Shown: positions 1 through 8,100 of the stretch, one piece after another
How positions within the stretch are numbered: the first letter of the stretch is position 1
How the letters are laid out: the number at the start of each line of letters is the position of its first letter
Made by a program: the position numbers and the translations under genes
Assembly: GCA_947629215.1 (NCBI GenBank)
Contig: CANRCU010000012.1
Span: 1-18,940, forward strand
From: an uncultured Clostridia bacterium
Lineage (GTDB): Bacteria > Bacillota > Clostridia > Lachnospirales > CAG-274
Reading direction: 5' to 3'
DNA length: 18,940 nucleotides
Notes under the pieces: generated by a model
What the model saw: only the letters and a program-made list of their open reading frames with translations
Told to the model about the DNA's origin: nothing
Database searches by the model: none

Positions 1-1416
1 TCAACTTCAAACGGCGGCAACATCAACCTTTGGACATATAACGGTCTTGCTTGCCAGCAGTTCAGATTTGAATCCACGAGCAACGGCGGTTCTTCAAACA
101 GCGGTTCCACGAATACGGGTTCTACAAACAGTGGTTCCACAAACAGTGGCTCCACAAACAGCGGCTCTACAAACAGTGGTTCTTCAAGCAGCGGTTCTGT
201 TGTAGCAGGCGGTGTTGCTACAATAACAAGCAATAACGAATCCGAGTTGCTTGCAGCTATAAAGAAAGTTAACAGCAGCGGCGGTACGGTTTATATCAAC
301 ACACCCGAAATTTCTGTCAGCTCGACCTCCACGATCAAGCTCTCGGGCAGCAAATCGGGCGGTATCGTTGGTGTTAAGCAGTCGGACGGCACATATCCTC
401 GCATCAACTTCAAAAAGGCAAGGGATAAAGGTTCTACTGCAAGAGGTATCACCATAAGCGGTTCAAACCAGTATATCAAGAACGTTATCATTGAAAACGC
501 AGGCGACAACGGTATCTGGGTATCGGGTGCAAAGAACACTATCGACCATGTTATCACACGTTACAATAACGACTCCGGTATACAGCTTTCCGATAATGCA
601 GACAGCAATACACTTAACTATTGCTACTCTTACAGAAACTGTGATGTAAATACCTACGGCGCAAATGCAGACGGTTTTGCTCCTAAGTTAGGTGCTTCCA
701 ATACGGTATTCAACTACTGCTTCGCTTGGGACAACAGCGACGACGGCTGGGATTCCTATGACAAGCAGGGCGACAAGTCCGCAACCGTTACTTACAACCA
801 CTCTGCTTGCTGGAACAACGGTAACCCCGATGTATTCACAGGCAAATATGATTACAACAACGGCAAGTCACTTGACAAGAATATGTGGACCGTTCAGCAG
901 CTTATCGCTTCGGATTCAAGCTTTGAAAACAACTACAAGAACAAGAAGTTCAGCTACTCCAACGGCAAGATCGCCGGTAAGAGCGCTTCAAGCTGGTATT
1001 CAACAGCTCAGGGCGAAATGAACGGCAACGGCTTCAAGTTTGGTTCAAAGACGACCGAAAAGAGCACAAGCGTTAAGAGAACAGCAAACTACTGCGCTGC
1101 ATTCGACCACAAGTCAAAAGGCTTTGACAATAACAACAGCGAGGGCTGCACAGGTTATATTTCAAACTGCGCATCCTTCAACAATAACATTAACTACCAG
1201 CTGCCTTATACATTTGCTACATGGACAAACAACTGGAGCTGGGGCGCAAAGAAGAGCGATCAGTCAAAACAGAATCAATCTCTTAAACGACCCGGTAATG
1301 TTTCAAACGCAACAAACAGCTTCTATTCTGTTCGCGACAGCATAGTATCTGCTGTTAACTCAAACAAGATCCCCGATAACATTAACTTTGACAATGCTAT
1401 CAAATCTTTAAGCTAA
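1..1416 (+). CDS. Pectate lyase, PL9 family, with ricin-type CBM and linker (5' truncated)
   Basis: The 3' end of a secreted pectate lyase that should cleave de-esterified homogalacturonan by beta-elimination outside the cell. The reading frame is open from base 1, so the true start lies outside the window; a TTG at 247 is only an internal codon. Visible order: the end of a ricin-type beta-trefoil (NINLWTYNGLACQQFRF, codons 8-24), a Gly/Ser/Thr/Asn linker (codons 30-64), then a right-handed parallel beta-helix of PL9 type. By alignment from memory with Dickeya Pel9A, the calcium ligands are Asp in NADGF (670-672) and the three Asp of DDGWD (739-744, 751-753); the catalytic base is Lys in NGNGFKFG (1036-1038). 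About 95 residues separate the last Asp from this Lys, against about 36 in Pel9A, so there is an insertion of roughly 60 residues. No dockerin or cell-wall anchor follows the catalytic domain. A hairpin lies just downstream. Family call is firm; exact substrate is inferred. Confidence 0.88.
   Translation, partial: STSNGGNINLWTYNGLACQQFRFESTSNGGSSNSGSTNTGSTNSGSTNSGSTNSGSTNSGSSSSGSVVAGGVATITSNNESELLAAIKKVNSSGGTVYINTPEISVSSTSTIKLSGSKSGGIVGVKQSDGTYPRINFKKARDKGSTARGITISGSNQYIKNVIIENAGDNGIWVSGAKNTIDHVITRYNNDSGIQLSDNADSNTLNYCYSYRNCDVNTYGANADGFAPKLGASNTVFNYCFAWDNSDDGWDSYDKQGDKSATVTYNHSACWNNGNPDVFTGKYDYNNGKSLDKNMWTVQQLIASDSSFENNYKNKKFSYSNGKIAGKSASSWYSTAQGEMNGNGFKFGSKTTEKSTSVKRTANYCAAFDHKSKGFDNNNSEGCTGYISNCASFNNNINYQLPYTFATWTNNWSWGAKKSDQSKQNQSLKRPGNVSNATNSFYSVRDSIVSAVNSNKIPDNINFDNAIKSLS
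88..192 (+). repeat. Seven 15-bp tandem repeats encoding a G-S-(S/T)-N-S linker
   Basis: Seven consecutive in-frame 15-bp units, each starting GGY TCN, encode GSSNS, GSTNT, four copies of GSTNS, and GSSSS. They form the flexible linker between the ricin-type domain and the pectate lyase domain. Third-position differences between units show that the repeat is not brand new, but the central units are close enough for slippage to change the copy number in steps of five residues without a frameshift. Confidence 0.9.
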
Positions 1417-1428
1417 TATAAATCAATC

Positions 1429-1458
1429 AGGAGGGAGAATTAAATAATTCTCCCTCCT
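1429..1458 (+). terminator. Hairpin after the PL9 gene
   Basis: A 14-bp perfect inverted repeat (AGGAGGGAGAATTA at 1429-1442 against 1445-1458) starts 12 bases after the stop codon. The inner A/T pairs probably open to form the loop. The following ATTTGATG is only a weak U-tract, so termination may be inefficient, or the hairpin may mainly protect the 3' end of the mRNA. Confidence 0.6.
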
Positions 1459-1610
1459 ATTTGATGCTATGTCAGCGAATTTGGAACTGTGCAACTGATT
1501 TCTTTTTCGCTCACGCTCGCGTAATGCACTCTGTATCATCACTATCCGTATTCTAAACCGGTATGGCTCGGTTATTGCGCAGTCCGGGCGGCAGTTTTAT
1601 AAAATTTTTA

Positions 1611-1638
1611 TTGATTTTTCAGTAAAATGCTGTAGAAT
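1611..1638 (+). promoter_or_regulatory. Sigma-A-like promoter for the 155-codon orphan gene
   Basis: TTGATT (1611-1616), a 16-bp spacer and TAGAAT (1633-1638) lie about 65 bp before the start codon. A further AT-rich hexamer TATTAT follows at 1640-1645. Seen by eye only. Confidence 0.45.
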
Positions 1639-1702
1639 GTATTATAGAAATTATTTGATTTTCCAAACCGAATTAAAATCTGCATAAAAAGGGGATTGTT
1701 GT

Positions 1703-2170
1703 ATGTTTCTTATAAATTATGACTTTTATGATTTACATGCATTGCTTATTTATTTCAGATATGATCCTGCAAGATTTCCTGACTACTTGGTTCCGATTAG
1801 ACAAATCGTTGATTACTTCAATTCTCCTATCATTAATGAAATCAATGATAATCAAATAAGAAAATTGGTTAGCCCTTATTTTCACGAACAGGATGAATAC
1901 CTGTCTTGGGTATTGGTGAATAACAGATATACTGCCAACGTACGCATAATAAAAAACGAATATTATTATTTCATTTTATCGGCTGTATTTGAAGAATTGC
2001 TTGCTGTTTATCCTGATGTGCAGCGATTTAATTTGCTGTGTGACGTATCTCATAATATTCCATTATTATTAGCTGATGAAACAAAACCATTACCGATCAT
2101 TAAAACTATGATCAAGACATACAGAAAGCAATATAATCCATCTTTCCTTGTAAATGAATTGAAAAAATGA
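1703..2170 (+). CDS. Hypothetical protein, 155 aa, AT-rich orphan
   Basis: I do not recognise this protein. The ATG at 1703 is preceded by AAAAGGGGAT at about 1687-1696, a plausible ribosome binding site, and by a candidate promoter. The product is soluble-looking, has no signal peptide or membrane segment, and is rich in Tyr, Phe, Ile and Asn. It starts MFLINYDFYDLHALLIYFRY and ends with a short basic tail. Internal phrases such as YFHEQDEYLSW and FEELLAVYPDVQRFN suggest an all-helical or mixed fold of ordinary kind. Base composition is visibly more AT-rich than the flanking pectate lyase and gltBD genes, which fits recent acquisition or a poorly expressed gene. It converges on gltD. Being a real gene is likely because of the length, ribosome site and lack of a competing frame; its function is unknown. 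Confidence 0.65.
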   Translation: MFLINYDFYDLHALLIYFRYDPARFPDYLVPIRQIVDYFNSPIINEINDNQIRKLVSPYFHEQDEYLSWVLVNNRYTANVRIIKNEYYYFILSAVFEELLAVYPDVQRFNLLCDVSHNIPLLLADETKPLPIIKTMIKTYRKQYNPSFLVNELKK

Positions 2171-2306
2171 TGTTCCTAATTTTTTAAAAATTATTCTGTT
2201 TTCGGAATCAGAATGGTCTTCAATATCAGTTTTTGTTCGGTGCTTTGTCTGTGCGATTGCCGAGCGCGCGAAAGTAGAAAAGTCACTTCAATACCTTTTT
2301 CGACAC

Positions 2307-2340
2307 AAAAAACTCCACCAACTTTGGAATTGGTGGAGTT
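2307..2340 (-). terminator. Rho-independent terminator of gltBD
   Basis: An 11-bp perfect stem (AACTCCACCAA at 2311-2321 against 2330-2340) with an 8-base loop is followed, read on the minus strand, by a run of six T (2307-2312 on the plus strand are A; two of these overlap the stem). It lies 30 bp past the gltD stop codon. It could also stop plus-strand transcripts from the convergent orphan gene, but the U-tract on that side is poor. Confidence 0.85.
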
Positions 2341-2369
2341 CTCTGTTTAATCAAATCTTATCTGCCTTA

Positions 2370-3128
2370 TTATTTGCTGTTCAGATATTTATCAACAGCT
2401 TTTGCTGCCTCTCTTCCCTCGTGAATAGCCCATACAACAAGGCTTTGTCCGCGTCTTGCATCTCCTGCGGCAAACACGCCCTTTAAGTTGGTATCGAACT
2501 TGCCGTATTCGGCTTTGATATTGCTTCTTGCATCGGTTTTAAGCGAAAGCTGTTTTATAAGCGTTTCCTCCGGACCTGTAAAGCCCATTGCAAGCAGCAT
2601 CAGCTGACACGGCCATACTTTTTCGGTACCCTTAACAGGTTTTGGTGTCATTCTGCCGTTATTATTTTCCCATTCCACTTTAACGGTGTGGACTTCTTTT
2701 ATATTGCCTGCATCATCGCCGACGACTTTTGTTACCGTTGTAAGATACTCACGCGGATCTCTGCCAAAAAGTTTTTCCGATTCTTCCTGACCGTAATCCA
2801 CTTTTTTTACTCTCGGCCACTGCGGCCAATGGTTTGCAGCCGTTCTGCATTCGGGCAGCTCGGGCATTATCTCTATCTGAGTAACGCTCTTGCAGCCATG
2901 ACGTATAGCAGTACCTACGCAGTCTGTACCGGTATCGCCGCCGCCGACAATAATAACATCTTTACCCTCGGCAGATATATATTTTTTATCGGCCAGCTCT
3001 GAATCTAACAGGCTTTTTGTATTCGCTTTGAGAAAATCCACAGCAAAATGTATGCCTTTAACATCGTTTCTTCCTTCCGCCTGCAAATCCCTCGGATGAG
3101 TTGCGCCGCAGCAAAGCATCAAACTCAT
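2370..3128 (-). CDS. gltD: Glutamate synthase small subunit, C-terminal fragment (frameshifted)
   Basis: The C-terminal half of GltD, the flavoprotein subunit that passes electrons from NAD(P)H to the large subunit. Homology starts at LCCGATHPRDL (about 3120); the ATG at 3128 is simply the first start codon in this frame. Visible are the second Rossmann motif VIIVGGGDTGTDCVGTA for the pyridine nucleotide and the C-terminal FAD-contacting segment GVFAAGDARRGQSLVVWAI, followed by the usual helical end. Together with the upstream fragment the length is about 500 residues, normal for the family. No second lesion is visible. A weak AAGG lies before the ATG, but independent translation would give a fragment without the FAD-binding domain. 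The best reading is one gltD gene with a deletion at 3110-3117. Confidence 0.85.
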   Translation of the reverse strand: MSLMLCCGATHPRDLQAEGRNDVKGIHFAVDFLKANTKSLLDSELADKKYISAEGKDVIIVGGGDTGTDCVGTAIRHGCKSVTQIEIMPELPECRTAANHWPQWPRVKKVDYGQEESEKLFGRDPREYLTTVTKVVGDDAGNIKEVHTVKVEWENNNGRMTPKPVKGTEKVWPCQLMLLAMGFTGPEETLIKQLSLKTDARSNIKAEYGKFDTNLKGVFAAGDARRGQSLVVWAIHEGREAAKAVDKYLNSK

Positions 3129-3825
3129 TCACTACCTTTGCAGCCGAATAATTTTTACCTACTTCGGTATCGGTAAGGAATGTTATACCTTCTTTTTGCA
3201 GAATATCCACACGGCGCTGAACTATTTTTTTATCCAGTTTCATATTCGGTATACCGTACATAAGCAGACCGCCTACCCTATCCGAACGCTCAAAAACCGT
3301 TACTTTGTGTCCGCATTGATTAAGAATATCTGCGCAGGCAAGCCCCGACGGTCCCGAACCTATAACCGCAACTCTTTTTTCCGTAGATTTTTGCGGTATT
3401 CTTGGCTGTACTTTTCCCTGCTCAAACATGGTGTCTATAATATGCACCTCTATATTCTTTACCGTTACGGGGTCACCGTTCATACCTGCGGTACAGCTGC
3501 CCTCGCAAAGCGCAGGACATACCCTGCCCGTAAACTCGGGAAAATTGCTTGTTTTGGTAAGGCGTTTATAAGCCTCCTCTATTTTGCCGTGATAAACAAG
3601 GTCGTTCCATTCGGGGATAAGATTTCCCAACGGGCAGCCTCCGACCGTGGGATCGCCCGTATGACAGAAAGGTACACCGCAGTTCATGCATCTTGCGCCC
3701 TGTTTTCTAAGATGCTCTATATCATAATGTGTATGAAATTCCGCCCAGTCCTTCATTCGCTCATCGGCAGGTCTGTCCTGCGGAAGCTGACGTTCATATT
3801 CCAAAAAACCTGTAGGCTTACCCAT
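3058..3825 (-). CDS. gltD: Glutamate synthase small subunit, N-terminal fragment (frameshifted)
   Basis: The N-terminal half of GltD. It shows the cysteine-rich region that carries low-potential 4Fe-4S clusters (CMNCGVPFCH, GCPLGNLIPEW and the CPALCEGSC segment), then the FAD Rossmann motif VAVIGSGPSGLACA and the glycine-rich ERSDRVGGLLMYGIP block. The start ATG at 3825 follows GAAAGGAGTG at good spacing and overlaps the gltB stop codon by 8 bp, so translation is probably coupled to gltB. After VVNEFDA the frame is lost: the last 20 or so residues (LLRRNSSEGF and on) are nonsense, while the true continuation is found in another frame. Removal of 8 bases explains the shift. As written, the protein lacks the nucleotide-binding half. 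Confidence 0.85.
   Translation of the reverse strand: MGKPTGFLEYERQLPQDRPADERMKDWAEFHTHYDIEHLRKQGARCMNCGVPFCHTGDPTVGGCPLGNLIPEWNDLVYHGKIEEAYKRLTKTSNFPEFTGRVCPALCEGSCTAGMNGDPVTVKNIEVHIIDTMFEQGKVQPRIPQKSTEKRVAVIGSGPSGLACADILNQCGHKVTVFERSDRVGGLLMYGIPNMKLDKKIVQRRVDILQKEGITFLTDTEVGKNYSAAKVVNEFDALLRRNSSEGFAGGRKKRC
3110..3117 (-). other. Frameshift site in gltD: remaining copy of an 8-bp repeat
   Basis: On the minus strand the junction reads GATGCTTTGCTGCGGC. If the 8-mer GCTTTGCT is written twice in tandem, the frame is restored and the protein reads FDALLLCCGATHPRD, matching the family pattern FDAVVLCCGA as I remember it. A single-copy collapse of a tandem octamer therefore accounts for the break exactly. 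Confidence 0.75.
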
Positions 3826-5113
3826 TTACAGCACTCCTTTCTGTCTTTTTGATTATCGTTGTCTTGCTGACTTCGATAAAGGCGTCCATTATGGCATCTT
3901 CATCGGAAAGACCCTGCGCCTTGCAGCGTTTTATTTCGGTTATCATTTCTTTATACGCCGAAGGAATGACCTTTGCAAAATTCTTCACTTCGTTTTCCCA
4001 ATCCGCAAGGATAGCCTTTGCAGTTTTAGAACCCGTATATTTATAATGCTTTTCAAGCATTTCTTTAAGCTGAGCCACATCTTCGCTGTCCTCGACTTTT
4101 TCTATCAGCACAAGTGACTTGTTGCACTTGGCGTCAAGAGTATTGTCTTTATTGTAAACATAGGCAACACCGCCCGACATACCTGCGGCAAAGTTTCTGC
4201 CTATCTCGCCCAATATTGCAACACAGCCGCCTGTCATATATTCACAGCCGTGCTGACCTATACCTTCGACCACGGCGGTTATACCGCTGTTTCTTACGCA
4301 GAAACGCTCGCCCGCCATACCGTTGATATATGCTTCGCCGCTGACAGCGCCGTAAAATGCAACATTACCGATTATAACATTTTTATCTGCCTCAAATTTG
4401 GCTTTCTTAGGCGGAACAACAATAATTTTGCCGCCCGAAAGACCCTTGCCGATATAGTCGTTTGAATCGCCCTCAAGCCTCATAGTTACGCCATGCGTCT
4501 GGAACGCTCCGAAACTCTGACCGGCAGAACCCGAAAAGTCAAGGTTTATAGTGTCCTCCGGCAGTCCTTCTGCTCCGTATTTCTTTGTTATCTCCGAAGA
4601 AAGTATGGTACCGCAGACACGGTTTATATTTGTTATCGCAAGTGACGCCGATATTTTCTTTCCGTTGTTTATTGCAGGCTGGCAAAGCCTTACAAGCGCA
4701 TTTACATCTATACATTTCTCCAGCTCGTGATCTTGCGGAGTATTGAAATATCTTTCGGAATCGTTAGAGCATATTTTAGGCTGATAGAGCATATTTGTCA
4801 GGTCTACTTCCTTTGCCTTCCAATGATGCAGATGCTTGGGAACAAGTTTTTCCACATGACCGACCATTTCATTTATAGTCTTTACGCCGATTTTTGCCAT
4901 CCATTCACGCAAATCTTGCGCAATAAAACGCATAAAGTTCTCAACATATTCGGGTTTGCCCTTGAAACGTGCGCGTAGTTCCGGATTTTGCGTAGCAACA
5001 CCGACGGGGCAGGTATCAAGGTTGCAAACTCTCATCATCACACAGCCCATTGTAATAAGCGGACCGGTTGCAAAACCAAACTCTTCTGCGCCAAGCAGAC
5101 AAGCAACAGCCAC
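3818..5113 (-). CDS. gltB: Glutamate synthase large subunit, C-terminal fragment (frameshifted)
   Basis: The C-terminal part of GltB. It begins with the end of the FMN-binding synthase barrel (AVACLLGAEEFGFATGPL), then the 3Fe-4S ligand set C-x5-C-x4-C at residues 24, 30 and 35 of this fragment, and then the GXGXG beta-helix domain (SGSAGQSFGAF, GKGLSGGKIIV, GNVAFYGAVSGEA). The end overlaps gltD by 8 bp. The nominal start at 5113 is a GTG with no ribosome site in front of it, and it lies inside a conserved block (TGRDVAVA) that continues upstream in frame, so this is the tail of the 5115-8537 gene and not a separate gene. Apart from the junction it looks intact. Confidence 0.88.
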   Translation of the reverse strand: MAVACLLGAEEFGFATGPLITMGCVMMRVCNLDTCPVGVATQNPELRARFKGKPEYVENFMRFIAQDLREWMAKIGVKTINEMVGHVEKLVPKHLHHWKAKEVDLTNMLYQPKICSNDSERYFNTPQDHELEKCIDVNALVRLCQPAINNGKKISASLAITNINRVCGTILSSEITKKYGAEGLPEDTINLDFSGSAGQSFGAFQTHGVTMRLEGDSNDYIGKGLSGGKIIVVPPKKAKFEADKNVIIGNVAFYGAVSGEAYINGMAGERFCVRNSGITAVVEGIGQHGCEYMTGGCVAILGEIGRNFAAGMSGGVAYVYNKDNTLDAKCNKSLVLIEKVEDSEDVAQLKEMLEKHYKYTGSKTAKAILADWENEVKNFAKVIPSAYKEMITEIKRCKAQGLSDEDAIMDAFIEVSKTTIIKKTERSAVNG

Positions 5114-5114
5114 A

Positions 5115-8100
5115 TCACGACCGGTGTTTACCGTCCGTTTCTATAACAACACGGTTTCTGAGGTTATTCATAAGCAGTGCCTGATGAGTTTCGGCAACGC
5201 CCAACTCCCAAGGCAGACCTGCGTGTCTTACGCTTGTACGCGGGGCAGCGCCCGTACCGCCGTCATATCCGCTGACCAGAATAACGTCCGCGCGTCCCTT
5301 TGCAACGCCTACGGCAATAGTACCCACACCCGCTTCGGAAACAAGTTTCACGCTTATCCTTGCATTTCTGTTAGCATTTTTAAGGTCGTGGATAAGCTGA
5401 GCAAGATCCTCGATCGAATATATATCATGGTGCGGAGGCGGAGAAATAAGACCGACGCCCGGCGTTGAATTTCTTGCTTTAGCTATCCATGGATATACTT
5501 TTTTTCCGGGCAAATGACCGCCCTCGCCGGGTTTAGCGCCCTGAGCCATTTTTATCTGTATCTCGATAGCATTTTGCAAATAATGTATAGTTACACCGAA
5601 ACGACCCGACGCCACCTGTTTTATGGCAGACCTTCTCCAGTCGCCGTTTTCATCGGGTACAAAGCGCTCTGCCTCTTCACCGCCCTCGCCGCTGTTGGAC
5701 TTTCCGCCTAAACGGTTCATAGCGATAGCCATACACTCGTGAGCCTCTTTTGAAATAGAGCCGTAACTCATAGCGCCTGTTTTAAAGCGTTTCACAATTG
5801 AATCGACACTTTCGACTTCGTCTATATTTATAGGTTTGTCAACGGTCCTTATATCCAAAAGACCTCTTATTGTGCAAAGCTGCTCGTTTGTATCGTTCAT
5901 CATTGCGGCAAACTCTTTAAACAGCTTGTAATTGCCCTCTCGGCACGCCTTTTGCAGAAGATAGATAGACTTGGGATTATACATATGATACTCCCCGCCC
6001 CTCTTCCATTTATAATCTCCGCCCGGCTCAAGAACATCGTTTTTAAGCAGCGGATCAAAAGCTTTTTCATGCCTCATCTGGGCTTCTTTATCTATATGTT
6101 TAAGATTTACGCCGCCTATTCTTGTAACGGTGCCGGTAAAATACTTATCAACTATTGATTGGCTCACACCCAAAGCCTCGAATATCTGCGCGCCCTGATA
6201 ACTCTGTATAGTGGAGATACCCATTTTGCTCATTATCTTCACAATACCGTGCGTAACGGCATGTATATATGTCGAAACAGCCTCTTCTGGCGTTTTGGTG
6301 ATATAGCCGTTAACTGCCATATCCTCAAGCGTTTCATATGCAAGATACGGGTTGACAGCATTTACACCGTAGCCAAGCAAAACGGCAAAATGGTGTACCT
6401 CTCGCGGTTCGCCCGTTTCAAGCACGATACTCACGCGCATTCTTGTACCTTTTCTTATAAGATGATGATGCAGACCCGCGCCCGCAAGCAAAGCGGGTAT
6501 AGCGCATTTATGCTCGTCAACGCCCTTATCCGAAAGCACGATTATATTATATTTATTGTCTATTGCAATATCGACAGCCTCAAACAAATTGTCAAGCGCC
6601 TTTGCAAGCCCCGTTTTTTCATCGGGATTATAGAGCATAGATATAGTTACCGACTTGAAATCTTTTTCGTCAATGGTCTTCAACGCCTCAAGTCTGGCAT
6701 TTGTAAGTATGGGCGTATCCGAATATATTCTCTTGCAGTTTCTGCCCTTAGGTTCAAGCAAATTTCTTTCACCGCCAAGATATACGCGTGTACTTGTAAC
6801 GACCTGTTCCCTTATGGCGTCGATAGGAGGATTTGTTACCTGAGCAAACAGCTGTTTGAAGTAATTGTACAGCAGCTGCGGTTTATCCGACAGACAGGCA
6901 AGCGGCGTATCCGTACCCATTGCGGAGATAGGATCTTCGCCCGATTCAACTATGCCTTTAAGCGTCATGTCTATATCTTCCCAAGTATAGCCGAAAGCCT
7001 TTTGTCTTGTTATAAGCGGCAAAGCCGAATTAAAGTCGTTTTCCTTATTCACAAACAGATTCTCTATTTCAAGCAGTCTGTTTGTCATAAGCTCGCCGTA
7101 TGGGTGCTTTGCCATTTCTTTTTTCATATCCCCTGCAAGGTCTGCCCAAAGAGTACCTTTTTTGCCCGACTTTATACCGTCTATGCAAAGCATATTTTCC
7201 TTTACCCACTCTTCATAGGGATGCTGAGCCGCAACGGCGGCTTTTATCTCATCATCGGAGATTATCTTGCCTGCCTTTGTATCTATAAGCAGCATTTTGC
7301 CTGGTTCAAGGCGTTTCTTCTCGACAACTGTTTCGGGGCTGATATTCACAACGCCTACTTCCGACGACAATATGACCATATCATTATTTGTTACATAATA
7401 ACGCGCAGGTCTTAAACCGTTGCGGTCAAGTGTTGCGCCTATAAGCTCGCCGTCCGTAAAACCTATAGCAGCGGGACCGTCCCACGGTTCGCCCGTTGTT
7501 GAATTATATTCATAGAAAGCGCGCTTTGCGCTGTCCATGCTCTTGTCGTTTTCCCAAGGTTCGGGTATGGTCATCATTATTGCCTGAGGCAGACTGAAAC
7601 CCGACAGGTTCAGCATATGAATATAGTTATCAAGCATAGCCGAATCCGAACCGTCCTCATTTATAACGGGATATATTTTTTTGATGTCATCGCCGAAAAT
7701 ATCTGTTTCAAATATTTTTTCACGCGCATGTGTCCAGTTGACATTTCCGCGTATTGTGTTGATCTCTCCGTTGTGTATAAGATAACGATTGGGGTGCGCT
7801 CTTTCCCAGCTTGGGAAGGTGTTTGTGGAAAATCGGCTGTGTACAAGCGCAATAGCCGTCTGCATATCCAGATCCATAAGATCGAGATAAAAACAAGGCA
7901 CCTGGTCGGGGGTAAGCATACCTTTATAAACAATAGTTCTTGACGAAAGCGATGTAAAATAGAAATAGCTGTCTTTGTCGCTTTCGGCGTTTCTTATATC
8001 ACGCTCTGCGCGTTTTAAAACAACAAACAGACGTCTTTCAAACGGAATGCCTCTTTCCGCATCTTCGGGGCGTTTTATAAACACCTGCATTATATGCGGC

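Noticed and set aside
1488..2290. Possible inverted repeats flanking the orphan gene (about 1490-1525 and 2250-2285)
   Set aside because: Both segments have a TTTCT...TTTCG...CGCTCG...GCAC flavour in opposite orientation, but alignment needs several gaps and the match is not clearly above chance.
3058..3128. Programmed frameshifting or split-subunit expression of gltD and gltB
   Set aside because: There is no slippery heptamer, no release-factor-like stop context and no stimulatory ribosome site, the downstream GTG of gltB has no ribosome site, and conserved residues are missing at both junctions, so deletions or sequence errors explain the data better.
6159..7415. 418-codon open frame on the plus strand
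   Set aside because: It lies wholly antisense to the conserved gltB coding sequence and has no ribosome site; its product is a Cys/Arg/Tyr-rich shadow of the other strand.
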